Assembly: GCF_025860405.1 (NCBI RefSeq)
Contig: NZ_CP063785.1
Coordinates: 8,495,390-8,559,389 of the forward strand
Length of the DNA: 64,000 bases
From: Tolypothrix sp. PCC 7712
GTDB taxonomy: Bacteria > Cyanobacteriota > Cyanobacteriia > Cyanobacteriales > Nostocaceae
Direction of reading: 5' to 3'
Of this stretch, positions 51,923 to 60,310 are shown piece after piece. Under the pieces are notes generated by a model, which saw only the letters and a program-made list of their open reading frames with translations, searched no databases and was not told where the DNA came from. The translations under genes were made by a program, and so were the position numbers. Each line of letters starts with the position of its first letter. Positions within the stretch are counted from its first letter, which is position 1.

Positions 51923-53665
51923 ATGCTACAAGGATGGATTCAAATAGCATTAACGCTATTAATTGTGGTAGCAATTACTCCCTTTTTTGGGCGATATATG
52001 GCGCGTGTCTATCAAGAACAGCGCACTTTTCTTGACTCAGTTTTAAACCCAATTGAACGAATACTTTATTCTTTGGTTGGTGTTGCCACAAAAGAAGATA
52101 TGACAGGATGGCAGTATGCAAGAGCTATTCTGTACAGCAATGTGGTGATGGGGTTGCTGATATTCTTCATTATTATGAGTCAAGGATGGTTGCCCTTTAA
52201 TCCTAATAAGATAGGTGCGCCAACTTGGGATACAGCATTACACACAACCATATCCTTTATTACTAACACCAACCAGCAGCATTATTCTGGTGAAACTTAT
52301 CTGAGCTATGCCAGTCAAATGTGGGGGCTGGGATATCATATGTTCACCTCAGCCGCCACAGGATTGGCGGTAGGAATTGCTTTTATTCGAGGGTTGACTG
52401 GTAGACCTTTGGGCAATTTCTATGTAGATTTAATTCGCACAATTACGCGGATTTTACTACCTATTTGTATTGTCGGCGGTATTGCTTTGATGGCGGCGGG
52501 TGTTCCCGAAACCTTAGCAGGGGCAGTTGTATTACCCACCTTAGAAGACCCTAACATTAGTCAGGCGATCGCACGCGGCCCGGTGGCTCATTATGAAATC
52601 ATCAAGCAATTAGGAGAAAACGGCGGCGGCTTTTTCGCTATTAACTCAGCACATCCTTTTGAAAATCCCAACGGGTTTTCTAACTTAATTCAGGTTGTGG
52701 CAATGCTTTCAATTCCCACATCTCTGATTTACACATACGGTTTGTTTGCTAACAACACCAAGCAAGCTTGGTTAGTTTACGGGATGGTGGGTGTAATTTA
52801 TATCGCCTTTATTATCGTCGCTGCTATTGGCGAATATAACGGTAATCCAGCAGTGAATGCACTTTTGGGCAGTACGCAACCGAACTTAGAAGGTAAAGAA
52901 GTCAGGTTTGGGTGGGCGCAGTCAGTGCTATTTGCAGTTAGTACAACCGGAACTATGTGCGGTGCTGTTAATAGTTTGCATGACTCCTTTATGCCTAACG
53001 GTGGTTTTGTCACCCTGTCGAATATGTTTCTGCAAATTATTTGGGGTGGACAAGGTACAGGCACAGCTTACTTATTTGCTTACTTGATTTTGGCTGTATT
53101 TGCTACAGGTTTAATGGTAGGACGCACACCAGAATTTCTGGGACGGAAAATCGAAAAGCGGGAAGTGGTACTGGCGAGTTTTTTGATTCTCTTAGTTCAT
53201 CCCATCGCTATTATGATTCCGGCAGGAATAGCTTTAGCATTTCCCGAACAACTAGCAGGAATTAGTAACCCCGGGTTTCATGGTTTCGCCCAAGTCATTT
53301 ACGAATACGCCTCCGCAGCAGCTAATAATGGTTCGGGATTTGAAGGTTTAGGAGATTCTCAACCTTCACCGTTGGCGATCGCAGCTGGTGCAAAAACTAC
53401 CGCAACTGCTTTGTGGTGGAACCTAAGTACTTGCTTCAGTCTCCTGGCTGGACGCTACATCCCTATTATCGGTTTGCTGTTGTTAGCAGATAGTATGTCC
53501 CGCAAAAAGCAAGTTCCTTTCAACGTCGGCACATTACGAACTGACACCGGACTATTTACAGGCGTAACCGCAGGCGTAATTTTAATCCTCGGCGCACTGA
53601 CATTCTTCCCAGTTTTAGCATTCGGCCCCATCGGTGAAGCTTTTTATTTGGGGCATGGGGGATAG
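51923..53665 (+). CDS. kdpA: KdpA, potassium-binding/translocating subunit
   Basis: Length 580 residues, about ten membrane helices, normal for KdpA. The four selectivity-filter loops are recognisable: TNTNQQHYSGE, ENGGGFFAINSAHPFENPNG, STTGTMCGAVNSLHD and GGQGTGTAYLFAYL. With KdpB, KdpC and KdpF it forms the high-affinity K+ P-type ATPase in the plasma membrane, induced at low external K+. It starts MLQGWIQIALTLLIVVAITPFFG, as in other cyanobacteria. In the operon a 411-bp gap with a 21-bp tandem repeat separates it from kdpB. Confidence 0.98.
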   Translation: MLQGWIQIALTLLIVVAITPFFGRYMARVYQEQRTFLDSVLNPIERILYSLVGVATKEDMTGWQYARAILYSNVVMGLLIFFIIMSQGWLPFNPNKIGAPTWDTALHTTISFITNTNQQHYSGETYLSYASQMWGLGYHMFTSAATGLAVGIAFIRGLTGRPLGNFYVDLIRTITRILLPICIVGGIALMAAGVPETLAGAVVLPTLEDPNISQAIARGPVAHYEIIKQLGENGGGFFAINSAHPFENPNGFSNLIQVVAMLSIPTSLIYTYGLFANNTKQAWLVYGMVGVIYIAFIIVAAIGEYNGNPAVNALLGSTQPNLEGKEVRFGWAQSVLFAVSTTGTMCGAVNSLHDSFMPNGGFVTLSNMFLQIIWGGQGTGTAYLFAYLILAVFATGLMVGRTPEFLGRKIEKREVVLASFLILLVHPIAIMIPAGIALAFPEQLAGISNPGFHGFAQVIYEYASAAANNGSGFEGLGDSQPSPLAIAAGAKTTATALWWNLSTCFSLLAGRYIPIIGLLLLADSMSRKKQVPFNVGTLRTDTGLFTGVTAGVILILGALTFFPVLAFGPIGEAFYLGHGG

Positions 53666-53682
53666 GGCATTGGGCATTGGGC

Positions 53683-54000
53683 ATGGGGCATGAAGCATTG
53701 GTTTTAAAGGTGCAACGTTCAGGCTCAAAGGTGCAACTTCCGACATCAAAGACGCAACTTTCAGGGTTAAAGGTGCAATTTCCAGGCTCAAAGGCTCAAC
53801 GTTCGGGTTCCAAGGCTCAATCGTCAGGCTCAAAGGCTCAACGTTCGGGTTCCAAGGCTCAACATTCAAGTTCCAAGGCTCAATGTTTAGGTTCTAAGGC
53901 TCAATGTTTAGGTTCTAAGGCTCAATGTTCAGGTTCTAAGGCTCAATGTTCAGGTTTTAAGGCTCAATTGTCAGCCTCAAGGCAGCAAAAGACCTCATAA
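53683..54000 (+). CDS. Repeat-coded reading frame between kdpA and kdpB (doubtful)
   Basis: An open frame of 105 codons (ATG at 53683) made almost wholly of 7-residue units, typically SKAQCSG, SKAQRSG or SKVQxxx. It has no ribosome site and starts inside a CATGGGG repeat. It lies in the operon, so it would be transcribed, and all 13 units keep the frame because 21 is a multiple of three. It may be noncoding. The antisense strand is also open over part of the array. Composition and lack of homology to anything I recognise favour a noncoding minisatellite. Confidence 0.25.
   Translation: MGHEALVLKVQRSGSKVQLPTSKTQLSGLKVQFPGSKAQRSGSKAQSSGSKAQRSGSKAQHSSSKAQCLGSKAQCLGSKAQCSGSKAQCSGFKAQLSASRQQKTS
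53707..53979. repeat. 21-bp minisatellite, 13 units, inside the kdp operon
   Basis: Thirteen 21-bp units start at 53707, 53728 and so on to 53959-53979, with consensus AAGGCTCAATGTTCAGGTTC plus one base. Units 5-13 are closest; the first four have GTGCAA instead of GCTCAA. No spacer variation is present, so it is not a CRISPR array. Confidence 0.95.
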
Positions 54001-54076
54001 ATTTATCACACAGTTGGTTTTACAAGTTTCTTTTCTACTCCTGTTGTCTTCCTTATCTCCTCAGTTCCCATAATTT

Positions 54077-56230
54077 ATGACAACTAATATAGACTCATCC
54101 CCTTCACCTCGCCCGCCTCGTGTTCCCCAGGGAACGCGTGATTCGCGCAGACACACGCCTAAAGCAGATATGCGGGGGCTTTATCAAAGGGCAATTAAAG
54201 AATCATTTGTCAAACTGCATCCCCGAGTTGCTGTTAAGAACCCAGTGATGTTTGTGGTGTGGGTGGGGACAATTGTGACTTTCTTAGTTACTCTCAACCC
54301 CAGTTTATTCGGTACTTTACAGGTAGATGTCAATCAGCAACGCTTGTTAAACGGGTTAATTACCTTAATTCTGTTTTTGACAGTGGTGTTTGCTAACTTT
54401 GCGGAAGCTGTTGCGGAAGGAAGAGGTAAAGCCCAAGCAGATTCTTTAAGGTCAACACGTTCTGATACGATCGCTCGCAAAGTTCTTCCTGATGGTACGA
54501 TTCAACAAGTTAATTCTACGGAATTACGCCGCAACGATTTAGTAAAAGTCATTGCTAATGACATGATTCCTGCCGATGGCGAAGTCATTCAAGGCATCGG
54601 TTCGGTGGATGAGTCGGCAATTACGGGGGAATCTGCACCTGTACTCAAGCAACCGGGTACAGATATTGCTAGTTCTGTAACTGGAGGTACACGCTTACTT
54701 TCAGATGAATTAACGATTCGCATCACTGCTGATCCCGGTCAGGGCTTTATTGACCGGATGATTTCGCTTGTGGAAGGGGCTGAAAGAACTAAAACTCCAA
54801 ATGAAATTGCCTTAACAGTATTGTTAGCAGTACTTACCCAAGTCTTCTTAATTGTCGTGGCAACCATGCCGCCCTTTGTTAACTACATTGCTAACTTTAT
54901 TAGTACTGTGTTTGGGGCGGAAGCCAGCAACAGTTTACGTGCAGGTGCTAGCGTTGCCATCTTAATTTCACTGTTGGTAGCTTTAATACCCACAACTATC
55001 GGTGGTTTGCTCAGTGCAATTGGGATTGCCGGGATGGATAGAGTTGCCCAATTTAACGTCATTGCTACCTCTGGACGGGCAGTAGAAGCTTGCGGTGATA
55101 TTAACACCTTAGTGCTAGACAAAACTGGGACAATTACCTTGGGTAACCGCATGGCTGATGAGTTTATCCCTGTAAATAGTTACACTCTTCAAGATGTAGC
55201 CAGAGTTGCTTTAGCTGCCAGTGTATTTGATGAAACACCAGAAGGCAGATCAATTGTCTCACTAGCCGATAGTTTGGGGGTCAGGGTTGATTTCGACTCC
55301 AAACAAGCCGAAGGAGTGGAATTTTCCGCCAAAACTCGGATGAGTGGGACTAACTTACCCAATGGGAAGGAAGTCCGTAAAGGTGCAGTCGATGCGATTA
55401 AAGGCTTTGTCCGTTCTCGCGGTGGTCGAATTCCTGATGATGTCGATGCAGCTTATGAGCGAGTTTCTCGTTTAGGTGGTACACCCTTAGCAGTCTGCCA
55501 AAATGACCAAATTTTCGGCGTGATTTATCTCAAAGATATCGTCAAACCTGGCTTAAAGGAAAGGTTTGACCAACTGCGGCGCATGGGTGTGAAAACTATC
55601 ATGCTGACTGGTGACAACCGCATTACGGCTAGTGTAATTGCTCAAGAAGCCGGAGTTGACGACTTTATCGCCGAAGCTACACCAGAAGACAAGATTAGCG
55701 TGATTCGTGGCGAACAGTCTCAAGGTAAGCTGGTGGCAATGACAGGTGATGGTACTAACGATGCACCTGCATTAGCCCAAGCTAACGTCGGGTTAGCCAT
55801 GAACTCTGGGACTCAAGCCGCCAAAGAAGCTGCAAACATGGTGGACTTAGATTCTGACCCCACCAAGTTAATTGATTTGGTGACTATTGGTAAACAGTTG
55901 CTCATTACCCGTGGGGCGTTAACTACTTTCTCTATCGCCAACGATATCGCTAAATACTTCGCTATTATCCCCACTATCTTTGCTGCAGCAGGTATTGGCG
56001 CACTGAATATTATGGCGTTAAAAAGTGCCCAATCGGCAATTATCTCAGCGTTGATTTATAACGCTTTAATTATCCCTGTACTCATTCCCCTAGCACTTAA
56101 AGGCGTGAAGTTTCGCCCTTTAACAGCGGATCAACTCTTAAAACGCAACATTTTTATTTATGGTGTGGGCGGAATTATTGCACCTTTCATCGCCATTAAA
56201 CTCATCGATGTAATTTTACCTTTGTCTTAA
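54077..56230 (+). CDS. kdpB: KdpB, P-type ATPase subunit
   Basis: Length 717 residues. P-type signatures: DESAITGESAPVL (actuator TGES), NTLVLDKTGTITLGNR (phosphorylation Asp), and MTGDGTNDAPALAQANVGLAMNSGTQAAKEAANMVDLDSDP (hinge, with KdpB-typical ending). It hydrolyses ATP and couples it to K+ transport through KdpA. The N-terminal 30 residues before RGLYQRAIKESFVKL are a short Pro/Arg-rich extension seen in cyanobacterial KdpB. It precedes kdpF/G by 19 bp. Confidence 0.98.
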   Translation: MTTNIDSSPSPRPPRVPQGTRDSRRHTPKADMRGLYQRAIKESFVKLHPRVAVKNPVMFVVWVGTIVTFLVTLNPSLFGTLQVDVNQQRLLNGLITLILFLTVVFANFAEAVAEGRGKAQADSLRSTRSDTIARKVLPDGTIQQVNSTELRRNDLVKVIANDMIPADGEVIQGIGSVDESAITGESAPVLKQPGTDIASSVTGGTRLLSDELTIRITADPGQGFIDRMISLVEGAERTKTPNEIALTVLLAVLTQVFLIVVATMPPFVNYIANFISTVFGAEASNSLRAGASVAILISLLVALIPTTIGGLLSAIGIAGMDRVAQFNVIATSGRAVEACGDINTLVLDKTGTITLGNRMADEFIPVNSYTLQDVARVALAASVFDETPEGRSIVSLADSLGVRVDFDSKQAEGVEFSAKTRMSGTNLPNGKEVRKGAVDAIKGFVRSRGGRIPDDVDAAYERVSRLGGTPLAVCQNDQIFGVIYLKDIVKPGLKERFDQLRRMGVKTIMLTGDNRITASVIAQEAGVDDFIAEATPEDKISVIRGEQSQGKLVAMTGDGTNDAPALAQANVGLAMNSGTQAAKEAANMVDLDSDPTKLIDLVTIGKQLLITRGALTTFSIANDIAKYFAIIPTIFAAAGIGALNIMALKSAQSAIISALIYNALIIPVLIPLALKGVKFRPLTADQLLKRNIFIYGVGGIIAPFIAIKLIDVILPLS

Positions 56231-56249
56231 TTACAAATTACCAATTGTT

Positions 56250-56504
56250 ATGAAATCGCTCCAAAAATCTACCCAAATAATTGCAGATATTACCGAAATA
56301 TTTTCAGACTGGCGTAAACAAAAACTGCCCTTATCCATATTTCTGGGAATGTGCTTCAACCTGGTGGTTGCGCCTGTTGTATATGCAGCCACAGGTGAGG
56401 AATTTTCTCGCACACAAGCCTGGGCTTTGGGATTGTTAGGACTAGTAACCCTGAGTCTTTCTATTTATTTATTTTTTGTGATGTTTGTACCGGAGAAATT
56501 CTAA
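56250..56504 (+). CDS. kdpF: Small KdpF-like subunit with N-terminal extension (KdpG of Anabaena)
   Basis: Length 84 residues. The last third, ALGLLGLVTLSLSIYLFFVMFVPEKF, matches KdpF (one hydrophobic helix ending in P-E-K/R-F). In addition there is a first hydrophobic helix (PLSIFLGMCFNLVVAPVVYA) and a basic N-terminus, so it is longer than the 29-residue KdpF of Escherichia coli. Anabaena strains have a gene at this place called kdpG, and I take this as the same. It probably stabilises the KdpABC complex. Its stop overlaps the kdpC ATG (TAATG). Confidence 0.9.
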   Translation: MKSLQKSTQIIADITEIFSDWRKQKLPLSIFLGMCFNLVVAPVVYAATGEEFSRTQAWALGLLGLVTLSLSIYLFFVMFVPEKF

Positions 56505-57148
56505 TGAGTTTTACCAGAGAAGCCAGCAGAGCAATTCGTTCTACCTTTGTACTTTGGATAATTGGCGCAATTATCTATCCATTGATGATGATTGCTGTGG
56601 GACAGATTGTATTTCCCTATCAAGCCAATGGTAGTTTAATCAAAGATAGCCAAGGTCAAGTTGTCGGTTCTGCTTTAATTGGTCAACCATTTAGTAGCGA
56701 TCGCTATTTTAACTCTCGCCCCAGCACCACCAGCTACAGTACCGCCGATCCTGCAAAAGATGATGCTAAAGTCTTACAAACAGGGGTTTCCGGTGCTAGT
56801 AACCTTGCTCCCAGCAACTCCGCCTTACTAGAACGCATCAAAGGTAAAGACGATCCCGATCCCAGCAAACGGGTTGAAGGCGATTTAAACCGTTTGAAAA
56901 AAGCCGGTGTCCAACCTACCGCAGATTTAGTTTACACCTCTGGTTCTAGCCTTGACCCCCACATTACCCCTGAAGCAGCCAAAGCACAAATTGCCCGTGT
57001 CGCTAAAGCGCGAGGAATATCATCCCAAGAGTTAGAAACTTTAATTAATCAAAATACTGATGGTCGTTTTCTGGGAATTTTTGGTGAGCCTGGGGTCAAT
57101 GTCTTGCAATTAAATCTCGCTTTAGATGCTTTAAAATCTGCCAGTTAA
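56504..57148 (+). CDS. kdpC: KdpC, ATPase assembly/affinity subunit
   Basis: Length 214 residues. One N-terminal membrane helix (LWIIGAIIYPLMMIAVGQIVF) and a periplasmic domain with the signature GSALIGQPFSSDRYFNSRPSTT, PSNSALLERI, ADLVYTSGSSLDPHITPEAAKAQIARVAKARGIS. It binds KdpA and modulates ATP affinity. Its ATG overlaps the kdpF/G stop codon, showing translational coupling. After it the operon ends; no kdpD or kdpE follows, and the next DNA is a MITE within a dispersed repeat. Confidence 0.97.
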   Translation: MSFTREASRAIRSTFVLWIIGAIIYPLMMIAVGQIVFPYQANGSLIKDSQGQVVGSALIGQPFSSDRYFNSRPSTTSYSTADPAKDDAKVLQTGVSGASNLAPSNSALLERIKGKDDPDPSKRVEGDLNRLKKAGVQPTADLVYTSGSSLDPHITPEAAKAQIARVAKARGISSQELETLINQNTDGRFLGIFGEPGVNVLQLNLALDALKSAS

Positions 57149-57590
57149 AGCCTATCAATTGTGATGGTTATACCAATTCAAATAATGTTGGCGACACATC
57201 AATATATTCTAGAGGGCAAGGCATTGCCCATACGTGTCAACTTAAGCTAAAAGCGATATAGGGTGGGCGTTGTACAAATACCTCGCGCCCTCATCCCCTA
57301 ACCCCTTCTCCTGGGGGAGAAGGGGAATTAAATCTCTTGCTCCCCTCTCCCGGCGGGAGAGGGGTTGGGGGTGAGGGCGAAACCTTGCACAAGAGCGGGT
57401 TTCACGTTAAGTTGACACCAATGGGCATTGCCTTGCCCCTACAATCTGTCGCATTCTTTTTTAAAATTAGTATTAATTATTAAATGGGGACGAAAACTCA
57501 AAAATAAAGGCGACGCTGTTTTATCACAATTTAAATGCACAACAGCTTATTACTTTACATGTGATAATTTTCCATTACCCATTACCAAAC
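57149..57590. other. Intergenic region after kdpC with nested repeats
   Basis: Dispersed repeat D (57187-57475), interrupted by the 195-bp MITE. About 115 bp of AT-rich DNA follow before the stop of the convergent ABC transporter gene. No terminator was recognised for kdpC. Confidence 0.6.
57229..57423. mobile_element. 195-bp MITE, family A, copy 2, nested in repeat D
   Basis: Ends CATACGTGTCAACTTAAG and, inverted, CATTGGTGTCAACTTAAC. A perfect 9-bp duplication GGCATTGCC flanks it (57220-57228 and 57424-57432). Removing one copy of the duplication and the element restores the sequence found uninterrupted at 36661-36710, a natural empty site. Length equals copy 1 exactly. Confidence 0.95.
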
Positions 57591-59969
57591 CTAAAAAATA
57601 TCCTTCCGCTTTTGCAATAACAAGGTAAGCAATAAATAAACGGCTGTATGTAATAATAACAATCCCCAATTTTCAGTTAAATTTTCCCATGTGGCATTGT
57701 AAACTGCTGAAGGTTTAAAGGGTTGGGGAATTGTACTACCATCAGGTAATTGGGTTGGTAATGGTACAAGGTTATTAACATTAACTAAAGTCCCATAAGC
57801 TCCCACTGACCAACGGCTGACCATCAGCCAGGACAATAATTTATTGATAGCACCTTCAGTTTTAAATAAAACTCCAGAAAAGATAATTTGTGGTAGCAGT
57901 AGTAATGGTAAAGCGCTATTCGCTTGACTACTGTTTCTCACAATTGTCGAGACAAGTAAGCCTAAACTAAAACTTGCTAATAAGGTGAGAAATGTAGTAA
58001 TTGCTAATCCTAATGACCAAGAAATAATTTTGGGGTCGGGCGATTTAAAACCTAAGAGAATTACTGCTACCATTAATAGGGTTTGCACAATTGCCAAAGC
58101 TGATAAAATTGTGACCTTGGAAGCAAGATAAGCTAATAATCCTAAATTAACTAAGCGTTCTCTTAAGTAAATTGCTGACTCTTTGACTATTTCTTGCAGA
58201 GAACTGGAAAGTCCTACCCATAAAGCTGCACAAGTAAAGACAAATAATACTTGCAAGGCTAATGATGCGAGGGTGGGATCGGCTTCGTTTCCTTCCACAA
58301 AGGGGGTTTTATCTCGCAGCGCTAACATAATCAAGCTTATACCGATGGGTGCGGTGAACAGCGCTAACCCCAAATTCACGCGATCGCGTACAATTAATTG
58401 CCAGTAACGTTGCGTTAATAACAGCCACTGCTGCCAAAATGATATTTGCTTGGGAGTCGGTGCAAAGGATTTAGTTGACTGGATATTACCAAAGCTGATT
58501 TGACTAGCTATGTATTTTTGATAATAGCTAGATTGCTGGAATTGCATCGCATATTTAACTACTTCTAACTCTTGTTCGAGTTTGATATAAATATCTGCAA
58601 AGTCGTTAACACCAAAAAACTGTAATGCATCTTGGGGTGTACCAAAATAGCAGAGTCTCCCACCCAAACCGAGAAACACTATGCGATCGCATTCGGTAAT
58701 GTTGGCTGTCGCATGAGTGACTAAAATGATTGTTCTCCCGCCTTGATGCGCTAAGTCTTTTAATAGCTGCATCATCTGTTTATCTAAGCCGGGATCGAGT
58801 CCGGAAGTGGGTTCATCGAGAAAGAACAATTTGGGATCGGCTAGCAATTCTACGCCAATGCTAACTCGTTTGCGTTGTCCACCACTCAAATCACTAATTA
58901 AAGCATGACGGCGATGCGTCATTTTAATCGCTGCTAAAGCCTGTTCTACCACAGTTGGCAAATTACTATCCGGTGGTAAACGCAGCTTGGCTGCATAGGT
59001 TAGCACTTCCGCCACGGTCAATTCTCGGTGAATAATATCATCTTGGGGGACATAACCAATTTGAGTGCGGTACAAATTAAAGTTTTTCTGCAAATCTACG
59101 CCGTTAATCTGCACAGCACCTTGAGTAATTTTCTCAATTCCCAACAATGTCCGCATCAAAGTTGACTTCCCCGCACCACTACCGCCAACTAAAGCCACAA
59201 ACTGTCCCGGTTCAATAGCAAAAGTTAAATCATCAAGTCGCCGTTTACCTTTGGTTTCCAGAATTAAGTCATGCGCTTCTAGACGAATGCGATCGCCTTG
59301 GTCGAGAATTTCTAAATTATCATCCCGCACTACCAATGTATAAGGGCCAATGCGGATTTTCGCCCCATTTGTCAATACCACAGAACCAACGACTTGTTTA
59401 CCGTTGACGAAAACTCCGTTAGTACTGTAGTCCCGCAGAATGTAGCGTCCTTGATTATCCGTATCTATGATGGCGTGGCGACGGGAAACCGTAGGCGTAT
59501 CTAACTGCAAGTTAGCTTGGGGATCGCGTCCTAATAACACCGAACGCTGTTTTATCGGAATTGTATAAGTTGTTGGTGTAGTAACTGAATGTGCGTTGTT
59601 GGGGTTGAAATATCTTACCTGAATTAATTGATTTGGGTTTTGGGCAATTTGCAGTTCAACACCGTGGTTTAAGTAATAGCCTTCTGTGGGGGTAACTAGA
59701 GAATGACTGACATATAGCTTATTACTACTGGGTTGTTGTCCATCACCATCATAGATGCGGTAGTCAACGCCATCTTGTCGTAAGACTGCTTGACAACGAG
59801 ACACAACATTCCACTGTTGGGGAACCACTAAATCAGCTACATTGGGATCGCGTCCCAAAATATGCTGTGGCTTTTTTAGCTCAAAGTATAAAACCTCACC
59901 TTGATTATTTAATTCTAAATAAGGATTGGTGCTGAGAACAGTCTGACTTTGTGAAGGTAGCTGTACCAT
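57591..59969 (-). CDS. FHA-FHA-ABC transporter (ABCG-like fusion)
   Basis: Length 792 residues. Two FHA domains: residues about 30-115 (HILGRDPNVADLVV, then RCQAVLRQDG) and about 140-210 (RSVLLGRDPQANLQLDTPTVSRRHAII, STNGVFVNGKQV). ABC ATPase about 225-450: ALVGGSGAGKSTLM (Walker A), DLSGGQRKRVSIGVELL (signature), LFFLDEPTSGLDP (Walker B). ABC-2/ABCG-like membrane domain with six helices from about 510 to the end. The second FHA keeps the phosphopeptide-binding GR, S-RRH and N-G residues; the first has SRCQA in place of SRRHA. Substrate unknown. A Ser/Thr kinase gene starts 341 bp away, divergently, so the FHA domains may read its phosphothreonines (inference). Confidence 0.93.
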   Translation of the reverse strand: MVQLPSQSQTVLSTNPYLELNNQGEVLYFELKKPQHILGRDPNVADLVVPQQWNVVSRCQAVLRQDGVDYRIYDGDGQQPSSNKLYVSHSLVTPTEGYYLNHGVELQIAQNPNQLIQVRYFNPNNAHSVTTPTTYTIPIKQRSVLLGRDPQANLQLDTPTVSRRHAIIDTDNQGRYILRDYSTNGVFVNGKQVVGSVVLTNGAKIRIGPYTLVVRDDNLEILDQGDRIRLEAHDLILETKGKRRLDDLTFAIEPGQFVALVGGSGAGKSTLMRTLLGIEKITQGAVQINGVDLQKNFNLYRTQIGYVPQDDIIHRELTVAEVLTYAAKLRLPPDSNLPTVVEQALAAIKMTHRRHALISDLSGGQRKRVSIGVELLADPKLFFLDEPTSGLDPGLDKQMMQLLKDLAHQGGRTIILVTHATANITECDRIVFLGLGGRLCYFGTPQDALQFFGVNDFADIYIKLEQELEVVKYAMQFQQSSYYQKYIASQISFGNIQSTKSFAPTPKQISFWQQWLLLTQRYWQLIVRDRVNLGLALFTAPIGISLIMLALRDKTPFVEGNEADPTLASLALQVLFVFTCAALWVGLSSSLQEIVKESAIYLRERLVNLGLLAYLASKVTILSALAIVQTLLMVAVILLGFKSPDPKIISWSLGLAITTFLTLLASFSLGLLVSTIVRNSSQANSALPLLLLPQIIFSGVLFKTEGAINKLLSWLMVSRWSVGAYGTLVNVNNLVPLPTQLPDGSTIPQPFKPSAVYNATWENLTENWGLLLLHTAVYLLLTLLLQKRKDIF

Positions 59970-60310
59970 AATCTTTGGGGACTGGTGACTGGGGATTGGT
60001 GATTAGGGACTGGGGATTAGGGACTGGGAATTGGGGGACAAAAAGAAGTAGGACGATAACTCACTTTTGACTCTGGACTCTTAATAAATACCAAACACCA
60101 ACTGCAAGCATCAAATAACATCATCAAAAAGTGCGATGTAGTTCATGCTCTGTAATTACTATGAATCTTAAACTGATTGAATCTAATACTTATTTACTTA
60201 TCAAAAATTAATTTTATTTGAAGAGAATATATTCAATTAATATATCAAAAGTTTATGATATTGAAAAGCTAATTACAAATTATACATAAACACTGACCAG
60301 CCCAAATATT
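59970..60310. other. Divergent promoter region of the FHA-ABC and kinase genes
   Basis: Near the ABC start lie GGGGACT/GGGGATT tandem repeats (about 59975-60040). The remaining AT-rich 250 bp hold promoters of both genes; no element was assigned. Confidence 0.45.

Noticed and set aside
53615..53869. Minus-strand frame with NVEPLSL and NVEPWNP units
   Set aside because: Antisense of the 21-bp minisatellite and kdpA end; no start signal.
53707..53979. CRISPR array
   Set aside because: Units are contiguous without unique spacers; no cas genes nearby.
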